The notes under the pieces are model-generated. The model made no database searches. It was not told where the DNA came from and was given only the letters and a program-made list of their open reading frames with translations. Source: Deltaproteobacteria bacterium (lineage in GTDB: Bacteria; Myxococcota_A; Polyangia; Polyangiales; Ga0077539). From it: a DNA stretch of 64,000 nt. The position numbers and the translations under genes were made by a program. This document shows positions 8,623-15,900 of the stretch, piece by piece; within the stretch, counting starts at the first letter, position 1; each line of letters opens with the position of its first letter. Location: positions 62,001-126,000 of the forward strand of contig JAUXYJ010000055.1 in NCBI GenBank assembly GCA_030694465.1. Reading direction: 5' to 3'.

Positions 8623-10458
8623 ATGACGCTTGGACGACTCTCTTGTGCGCTGATGGCATTGGCGTTTTTGGCAGGCTGTAGCGAGCCCCCTCCACCCCTG
8701 TTTCGTGACGGCGGGACCAACACCGAGGGCGGAAACTCGATGTGCGGCAACGGTGAGTGGCAGTGTGTTCCGGGCTCGCAACAGGCACGTGAGTGCAACG
8801 GGCGTGGCGGATTTTTGCGCACGGTGGACTGCAGCGCGATGGGCCGAAGCTGCATCACGGGCGTCGGTTGCGGCGTGTGCCGACCGGGACTTACGCAGTG
8901 CAAAGTCGGCGAGCCCAATACCATCCAGACCTGCGCCGCCGATGGCTCTGGCTGGATCGACGGCGCGAGCTGCAACGTCGCGGGCGGCGAGGCCTGCGTG
9001 GGCGGTCGCTGCGTAGGGCGCTGTTCGGACCTGGGCGCGAGCTATTTGGGCTGCGAATACTGGCCCACGATCACGGTTAACAGCCAGCTCAGCACGCGGT
9101 TTTACTTCGCCGTCGTGGTGGCCAATCCGCAGACTTACGACGTAAACGTGCGCATCGAGGGAGGCGCGCTGCGCATGCCGACCGAGCGGGTCGTGAGCGC
9201 AGGGCAGGTCGAAGTGTTTCGGTTGCCCTGGGTCAACACGCTCTCGCAGAACAGCGCAGAGTTCTGCACGACTGTGCTGGGCAACACGACCTGCAACGGC
9301 CGAAGCGCGCGCGCTCCAGGGGGCGCGTTTAAGCTCACGTCCACGGGGCCCGTCGCGGCCTATCAGTTTAATCCCCTCGAATACGCCACGGGAAACATGC
9401 GCGTTCAAGACGACTTCTCGTTTACCAACGACGCCTCGCTCTTGCTCCCGCAGAACGTGCTCGGTCGTCAGTACATCGTCGCCGCACACACCAACCTCGC
9501 GAGCGGCGCGACCACGCTGGGGGGCTTTGTCACCATCGTCGGCGCGCAGCGCGAAGGCACCAACATGGTCCGCGTACGCACACGTGCACCGATCTACGAT
9601 CCCATGAGCCGCGCGCGCATGTTGCCCATCGGCGAGTACACGTTTGAGCTCGAGCGCGGCGAAGCGCTTCAGCTCGTGAGCGGCACCAACGGCGCGGATC
9701 TCACCGGCTCGATCATCGACGCCGCAGAGCCCGTCGCGGTGTACTCAGGGCACGAGTGCGCGCTCATCCCGAACACCATGACGCCCGCGTGCGATCACAT
9801 GGAAGAGCAGCTATTTCCCACGACGTCCTGGGGTCGCACCTACGCAGTGACGCCCTTCCGGTTTCGCCCCACGGACACGGCGCACTTGGTCCGCGTCATC
9901 GCGCAGCGCGACGGTGTCATGCTGACCTTCGACGGGATCCCGACCCCCGCCCCATGCAACCGCATGCTCAACCAGGGCGAGTACTGCACCTTCGAAGCGC
10001 GTGACGCGTTTCAGGTCCGAGGCAGCGAAGCGATCAGCGTCGTGCAGTACATGCGCGGACTGGGCGCCTCCACCGCGTGCCAAATCTCTGCAGCGGGGAC
10101 GGTCCCGAACTCGGCCGAGTGCAACGGCGATCCCGCCATGGTGCTCGAGGTCCCAACCGACCAATACCGCGCGAACTACAACGTGCTGATCCCCAGCACC
10201 TACCGCTCGAACTACATCAACGTGACCGCTGCCCCGGCCGCGATGATTACGCTCGATGGCGCGCCGATTACAGGCACGCCAGTGCCCACCGGCGCAGGGC
10301 TCGTCACCTACTTCTTGCGCGTCAACGGTGGGCCTCACACCCTCGCTGGTGCGACACGCGAAGATCGCTTCGGCATCAAGATCTACGGCGTGGGCTCGTA
10401 CACAAGCTACGCGTTTCCGGGCGGTCTCGACCTCGCAGCGATCTCGCCTCCGGGCTGA
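8623..10458 (+). CDS. IgGFc-binding-type lipoprotein
   Basis: A 611-residue lipoprotein (MTLGRLSCALMALAFLAGC, lipobox Cys19). Residues about 40-135 are a Cys-rich part with repeated TQCKVGEP/QTCAADG-type turns. From about 145 to the end is an IgGFc_binding N-terminal-type domain. Landmarks in order are YIVAAHTN, GGFVTIVGAQ, LQLVSGTNGADLTGSI, PVAVYSGHECALIP, CDHMEEQLFP, VRVIAQRDGV and a closing YRANYNVLIPSTY. In bacteria this domain occurs in large surface or adhesin-like proteins; actual IgG binding should not be assumed. The gene follows the terminator-like hairpin at 8594-8617, and only AGG two bases before the ATG resembles a ribosome-binding site. Confidence 0.85.
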   Translation: MTLGRLSCALMALAFLAGCSEPPPPLFRDGGTNTEGGNSMCGNGEWQCVPGSQQARECNGRGGFLRTVDCSAMGRSCITGVGCGVCRPGLTQCKVGEPNTIQTCAADGSGWIDGASCNVAGGEACVGGRCVGRCSDLGASYLGCEYWPTITVNSQLSTRFYFAVVVANPQTYDVNVRIEGGALRMPTERVVSAGQVEVFRLPWVNTLSQNSAEFCTTVLGNTTCNGRSARAPGGAFKLTSTGPVAAYQFNPLEYATGNMRVQDDFSFTNDASLLLPQNVLGRQYIVAAHTNLASGATTLGGFVTIVGAQREGTNMVRVRTRAPIYDPMSRARMLPIGEYTFELERGEALQLVSGTNGADLTGSIIDAAEPVAVYSGHECALIPNTMTPACDHMEEQLFPTTSWGRTYAVTPFRFRPTDTAHLVRVIAQRDGVMLTFDGIPTPAPCNRMLNQGEYCTFEARDAFQVRGSEAISVVQYMRGLGASTACQISAAGTVPNSAECNGDPAMVLEVPTDQYRANYNVLIPSTYRSNYINVTAAPAAMITLDGAPITGTPVPTGAGLVTYFLRVNGGPHTLAGATREDRFGIKIYGVGSYTSYAFPGGLDLAAISPPG

Positions 10459-10487
10459 TCGATCTTCGTTTGGCTCAGTGATTTTGC

Positions 10488-11036
10488 TTACAAAACGCGA
10501 ATCGCCGAGCTGACCAACGCGGGCACTGGCGCGCGATCATCTCCGGCGACGCTCGCGTAAGCGTGGGCGATCCGGCCCTCGCGATCGATCACGAAATCCC
10601 CCCCAAGCTGATAGATGTCTTGCTTGGGTGATGTCTCGCTCGCGCGAAAGCCTCGCAAGAGCAAGCGCGCGTGGGTCAAGATCGCGCGCGGCCGCAAGAC
10701 ATCGCGCGTGCGTCCCTGGCCCAGCCCATACGCATGGTAGAGCGACCTCGTGCTGTCGCTCGCGAGGTCCAACGGGAGCGCATAGTGCTCACGGTACTCG
10801 CGCGCCTCGTGCGGAGACCCAAAGCAGATCGCGAGCACCGCGATGTCGCGTTGGGTCAGCGTTTCGAGGGCTTCTTGCACCTGCCCGAGGTGCGCCATGC
10901 ACGCGAGTCAGCGCAAGTGTCGCAAGAAGGTCACGAGCATCACGCGGCCTCGGCGGTGTGCGTGAAGGGTCGTCCCTTGCGTGCCCAGTACCAGCGGTCC
11001 GTCAGGCGCGACGTCGCCCGTGCGCAACTTGATCAT
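10488..11036 (-). CDS. Putative selenoprotein: SelL/AhpC-TSA_2-like thioredoxin-fold protein with in-frame TGA
   Basis: Read from the ATG at 11036, the frame runs 42 codons (MIKLRTGDVAPDG ... VMLVTFLRHLR), meets TGA at 10910-10908, and continues without another stop to TAA at 10490-10488, giving 182 residues with residue 43 as the TGA. The TGA sits where AhpC-TSA_2/SelL-related proteins have their first redox residue (FLRH-x-x-C-x-x-C), so reading it as selenocysteine gives U43-L-A-C46. The downstream part has the family hallmarks LYHAYGLGQG, a RGF turn and YQLGGDFVIDREG. Translation from the ATG at 10898 alone would lose the first beta strand and the redox site. A hairpin at 10877-10893 fits a bacterial SECIS. 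The gene is divergent from the M43 protease gene (43 bases) and convergent with the IgGFc-type gene. Alternatives are a recent nonsense mutation or a base error. The Sec reading is inference; the clean two-sided frame is seen. Confidence 0.72.
10877..10893 (-). promoter_or_regulatory. SECIS-like hairpin downstream of the in-frame TGA
   Basis: On the minus strand, 14 bases after the TGA, GCACCT pairs perfectly with AGGTGC around the loop CGGGC. The loop begins 20 bases after the TGA and has G as its second base. The known loose bacterial SECIS rules (stem at least 4 bp, small loop with an early G, loop about 16-37 nt from UGA) are met. An outer GGC/GCC pairing is possible across an AAGAA bulge. 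Confidence 0.5.
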
Positions 11037-11079
11037 AGGGCCCATCGTAGCGCCCTCGTAAGCTTGCTACCCTCTCTCA

Positions 11080-12678
11080 ATGCTTTCTCGCGAGTGGCTC
11101 TGTGTTGTCGCGCTCTGGTCGGTGGGCTGTGCGGCGCGTGTCTCGGCCGAAGACGCCGGAGACAGCGGCGTCGATGCCTCTCAGGATCGTGTCGTGATGA
11201 GCAGCGATGTGGTCGTTCCGCCGCCGCCACGGGGAGGTCGCGGGGTGGTGTGCACACAAGACTCCGAGTGCGAATCGGGGCTGCTCTGTGCCGCGGGGCC
11301 CGACGTCGGCCACGTCTGTACCCTCGCGTGTCGGGTCGAGAGCGAGTGCGAGCCCGGTGAGCGATGCGTCGTCGATCGCCCCAGTGATTTGCCTGCGCGA
11401 TCGCTCTGCGGCCTCGTCGACCCAGGCACGGGCGAAGACGGTGATCAATGCACAGTCAACCGAGACTGCTCGTCGAACCTGTGCACCGCGGGCGCGTGCC
11501 AAGGTCTCTGCGCGACGGACGCGACGTGCGCCACGGGGACACGCTGCTTGTTGACCACCGGCATCCGCGCGTGTGGCGCCGAGCCGGTGACCTCGCCGAG
11601 AGTCGATGAGTTCTCGATCCCGACGGACACCATGAGTGTCGATCGACCCCTCGAGAGAGCGTTTGTGCTCCCAGCGGACGCTGTCTCGTTTGCGCTCTGG
11701 GTGCGCGATCTCGAAGGCCGAGAGCTCATCGCGAGCATCCCGCGCTTGGTCGCACCCGATGGGGTCGCGTGGATCGACGGCAACGCGTGGACCATCGTGC
11801 GAGACCAGCCCATTCGCGAGCTCCTCGCGCAATTGCAGATCAACACGGTGTTGGCACCTTCGAGCGATCGGTTAGCGATTTTGCCGGGTCGTTATCGCTA
11901 CTTCGCGGGGCTCTACAACGACCGGGACCCCATGACGTCGGTGCGAACTCGGCGAAGTGAGATCGTGCTGCGGGTCAAGCGCGCGCCTGGCGCCAGGCTC
12001 CCCGCGACGGGCAATCTGCGCGTGCGATTTTACTTCGCGCCGGGTGTCGCTGTGACCGCCGCGACCGCCCCGACCAACGCTCGCTTGCGCGACGCGGTGG
12101 TCGGAATGACTCGCGCATACCAAGCGGTAGGGATCGCGCTCACGATCAGCGGTTACAGCGACCTCTCGGGCGCGGACGCCGCGAGGTTCTCGGTGATTGA
12201 CTCACGCGAAGAGATTGACGAGATGTTTGAGCGCCGAAGCAGCGAGCGCGCGGACGAGGTCAGCGTATTTTTCTCACGCTCGATCGCGTCTGCGGCGGGC
12301 CTCAGCGGCGCCATCGGTGTAGCCGGAGACATCGTCGGGCCCACAGGGGTGCAGGGCACAAGACACTCGGGGGTCGTGATTGGCTGGGACAGCACGCTCA
12401 ATGGCGGCGGCGCGCGTGACCTGCTGAGCAACACGCTCACGCACGAGGTGGGACACTATCTCGGGCTCTGGCACACACGAGAACAACAGTCCCCATGCAC
12501 GACGCCGATGCAGATGGACTGTGCGCCGTTTGGCGGCGTGGACCCGATTTCGGATACTGCGACCGACAACGCGGGGGCCTCGCGCAACACGATGTATTGG
12601 CAGGCCGCGCCGGGCAATCTCACGCTCTCTGCGGGGCAGGGGACCGTGCTGCGCGGCAACGTCGTGATCACCCACTGA
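11080..12678 (+). CDS. M43 (pappalysin)-like zinc metalloprotease lipoprotein
   Basis: A 532-residue lipoprotein (MLSREWLCVVALWSVGC, lipobox Cys17). Residues about 60-165 are a Cys-rich module (CTQDSECESGLLCAAG, CRVESECEPGERC, CTVNRDCSSNLC). A beta-rich region follows. The C-terminal peptidase domain carries HExxHxxGxxH at residues 455-465 (HEVGHYLGLWH), with His455, His459 and His465 as zinc ligands and Glu456 as catalytic base. NTM at 503-505 is a plausible Met-turn. The extended motif plus C-rich insert (STPCTTP-like CTTPMQMDC) point to the M43 cytophagalysin/pappalysin group rather than M10. A surface-bound protease is the likely role. It lies upstream of two A2M-like genes on the same strand. 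Confidence 0.87.
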   Translation: MLSREWLCVVALWSVGCAARVSAEDAGDSGVDASQDRVVMSSDVVVPPPPRGGRGVVCTQDSECESGLLCAAGPDVGHVCTLACRVESECEPGERCVVDRPSDLPARSLCGLVDPGTGEDGDQCTVNRDCSSNLCTAGACQGLCATDATCATGTRCLLTTGIRACGAEPVTSPRVDEFSIPTDTMSVDRPLERAFVLPADAVSFALWVRDLEGRELIASIPRLVAPDGVAWIDGNAWTIVRDQPIRELLAQLQINTVLAPSSDRLAILPGRYRYFAGLYNDRDPMTSVRTRRSEIVLRVKRAPGARLPATGNLRVRFYFAPGVAVTAATAPTNARLRDAVVGMTRAYQAVGIALTISGYSDLSGADAARFSVIDSREEIDEMFERRSSERADEVSVFFSRSIASAAGLSGAIGVAGDIVGPTGVQGTRHSGVVIGWDSTLNGGGARDLLSNTLTHEVGHYLGLWHTREQQSPCTTPMQMDCAPFGGVDPISDTATDNAGASRNTMYWQAAPGNLTLSAGQGTVLRGNVVITH

Positions 12679-12737
12679 GGTACAGCTCCGAGGGCCTCTC
12701 AGCGCATTGCCGCCAAGGGTGAGGGAACTTTTGCAAT

Positions 12738-12768
12738 CCAAGCGCGTCTGATCGCGCTGGTCCCCTTT
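12738..12768 (+). terminator. Possible terminator hairpin after the M43 protease gene
   Basis: CCA-A-GCGCG pairs with CGCGC-TGG (8 bp with one bulged A) around TCTGAT and is followed by TCCCCTTT. The U-tract is short, so termination is uncertain. A smaller hairpin with loop GAG and a TTT tail lies near 12790-12808 in the same gap. Confidence 0.4.
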
Positions 12769-12925
12769 GTGTGCGTGCTCAAACGAGATGCTCACACAGA
12801 GTGTGTTTTCGTAGGTATAACGCGGTCATTGTTGCTGCCGCGAGTGTGTCCGCAGATGGACAGCTTCTCGGCACTACACACAGCGCTCTCGTGAGCGCTC
12901 CATTGATCACACAAGGCAGAGCTGC

Positions 12926-15900
12926 ATGAAGACTCGTTTGCGCGCGCGCCCCGGCGCGTCCTGGTCACTGGTTACGTTGGTAGCGCTGGTGGGGGCCAGC
13001 GTCTCGCCTGAGGCCGACGCGCAACGTCGGCGCCCTACTCCCACCCCTGACAACTCCGATGACGACGCAGAGGCCCCTGAGGGCGCAGACGGCGTCCCTA
13101 CGCGCGCGCCCGTCGGCGGGGTGAACCGACGCACGGGGCTAGAGCTTGAGCTCCATGGCTTGTTGCAGACGGTGCGGGGCCGCCCGCTGATGCTCCGCGG
13201 CGCGGTGTTCGAGGTGCGAGGATTGGCGACGCTGCGCGCGTTGCCTGGGGCTCGGCTGACCGTGTACGAGCTCGACGAGCACAGTGTGCGGCAAGCACAG
13301 CCGCTCGGCGAAGGGCGCGCCGAGGCGTCTGGGAGGTTCTCGCTCGCGGTGACTCCGCGAGTGCGTCGGATCGAGATCGTCGCGCAAGAAGGGCGGACCG
13401 AGCGCAGCTGGACTTACAATGTAAGGCTGCTCGATGCCACGCGGCGTGATCTCTTGACCGATCGGCAGCTGTACGAGCCCGGAGAGACGATTCATGGTTG
13501 GCTTCGTGTGCTCGACGCGATGAGCGGAGCGCCCTTGGCAGGCCAATCGGTCGAGTGGAGCGTTGGAGGCGAGCGGGGCACCGCGCGGCTTGGGCAGTCA
13601 CGGGTTGTCACCTCCGACGGAGGCGTAAGTCACACGACGGTCACGATCCCCACGAGCGCACCCCATGGCCAAGTGCCCATCGTCGCGGTGGTCCAAGGTG
13701 AGCGCGTTGAGACCACCGTACAGATCGGCCGGCGCACCGTAGAGCGAGTCTTCGCGAACCTCGTGCTCTCAGAGCGCGTGGTGAATCCCGGCGCGCGCGT
13801 GACGGGGCGGGCGAGCATCACGACGCCGTCTGGCACCCCCGTGAGCCACGCGCAGGTGGAGATCTCGATCAACAACCGCTCGCTCGGGAGCTATGTGACC
13901 GATCGAGACGGCGTGGCCGAGATCGCGTTTAACGCGCCCGAGTACCTCACGCAGCCAGTGTCTTCGGTTGTGATCGTTCTGCGCGCAGTGCACCCAGCGC
14001 ACGGGACGATCAACGCTCGGACGACGCTCACCATTGCGCGCGTGCCCTTTGAGGTCGACGCCGAGATCGCAAACGGGGCGCTCGTTCCAGAGGTGCCTCA
14101 GTCTATTTTTCTTTCGATTCGCGATCCCCGAGGGGTCGCGGCTCCAGCGTCGACCACGGTCACCGTAGAGGGCCCAGCGATCGCAGGGGGGCGCTTTCGT
14201 GGCACCGTCGACCGCCACGGGATCCTCGCGGTCCCCGCGCGATTGCCACGCAATTCTGCAGCGATGCACACCGAAGGCCCCTGCGAAGGTCACGTCGCGA
14301 CGAGCTTTGACATCACCGTCGAGAGCGCGATCCCGCTCGCCGCGAGGCTGTGCGTCCGCGCCCACACCAAGGCGCTGGTTGTCCCGCGAGTGCTCACGCC
14401 CGCTGTTCAAATGGGCGCGCGGCTGGAGGTCGCGATTGAGCGCTCGCCGACCGCGCGGACACGCTCTGTCGCGGTCGAGCTGCTCAGCGGCTCGACGAGA
14501 TCGAATCGCACCGTGTTGCTCAGCACGATCGCATCGCCGAGCGAAAATCGAGTCAGTTTCACGCTCCCGAGCGGGTACATGGGGCCGCTCATGGTGCGCG
14601 CGCGGCCCGTGGGCGGCGAGGGCGTGAGCGAAGAGACCGGCGCGATGGACGCGGTCTTGGTACGCCCTGCATCGAGCTTTAATCTTAGCCTCGCGCTGGA
14701 CCGACCTGTCTATCACGTGCGTGACCCAGGGCATCTGACCGTGACGACCCCCGCCGGAGTCCAGGGCGGCTTCGTCGCGGTCGTCGCGCGCGATCTCACC
14801 ATGCACGCCGGAGAGCAGCCGTGGCATCTGCGCTGGCTCGGCGGCGCGATCGAAGAGGCCGTCGCAGACCCGTCGACTCCCGACGCAGATCGGCTCATCC
14901 GAAGCGCCATGGCGGCGCTTGTCAACGTAGACGAAGAGCCCCAGCGAGCAGCTCCGCTCGTGGCTCCAGATCAAGCACAGGACGACACCGGCAGTGAGAA
15001 CAGTGAGCGCGAGGGCGACCTGCGCGACCCGTTTGTCGGTCGCGATGAGCTGATCCGCCGAGGGATCGGCGAGACCATGACGCAGATCGAGCAGGCCGTA
15101 GAGCAGGCGACCGGCGACCGTGAACAGCGCGGCGTGATCGCGGCGAATGGACGCGATTTCGACCCCGCAGTGATCCATCATTTGCTGGCGCGCGAGACGC
15201 TCTCTGAAGAGAACACGCGGACGCTCGGTGGCGGCGAGATGACCGTCGCGATGCTCTCGGCGTCGGATCGCTCGTTTGTGTTTCACAACGTCGCGCGCCG
15301 TGTCGCGCGTCGCAAATTGGTCCAGTTGCTTGGCTCGCTCGCGCAGTTCGCAGAGAGCTCGCGCAGCGCTCGCACCGAGCCAGTCGATCGTTGGATGTCG
15401 CGAATCGCAGGCGAAAATCCCGGAATGTTGCGCGACCCATGGGGCGGGACCTTCACCCTCCGTCGCGTGCAGCCAGGCTCAGAGACCCTCGCGATCCATT
15501 CGCGCTTGTCCGGGTGGGAGCTTGTCTCGCCCGGCCCCGATCGCGCGGTCGGTACCGCGGACGATGTCAAGAACCCGTTTGAGCGGGTCGTGCCACAGGG
15601 CACGCCCTACGCGATCGCAAGTGGTGAAGATTCGCTGCTCGCGTCCCTCGCCGTGCTTGACCCAGGACTGAGTGTTTTATCACGTATTGTCGCAGCCTAC
15701 GGGCGCCTCGCAGAGGCAGCGAGCGAAGAGCAAGTGGGCGACGTGACCTCCGCGAGCAGCAGCGAGTCCGTCGTGGCCGCGCGCATGGCAGCACCCGAGA
15801 TGGCCGATTCGATGGGCGTTTCTGGCTACGGCATGGGGGGCGGCGGTCGTGGTGAGGGGACCATTGGGCTAGGGCGTTTTGGCACCATCGGTCATGGCAG

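Noticed and set aside
10488..10898. Stand-alone 136-residue gene starting at ATG 10898
   Set aside because: It lacks the first strand and redox site of its family, and a clean in-frame extension across one TGA restores both, so the longer reading is preferred.
13769..15286. 505-codon minus-strand frame
   Set aside because: Lies opposite the A2M-like gene, is rich in Arg, His and Ala and has no recognisable domain.
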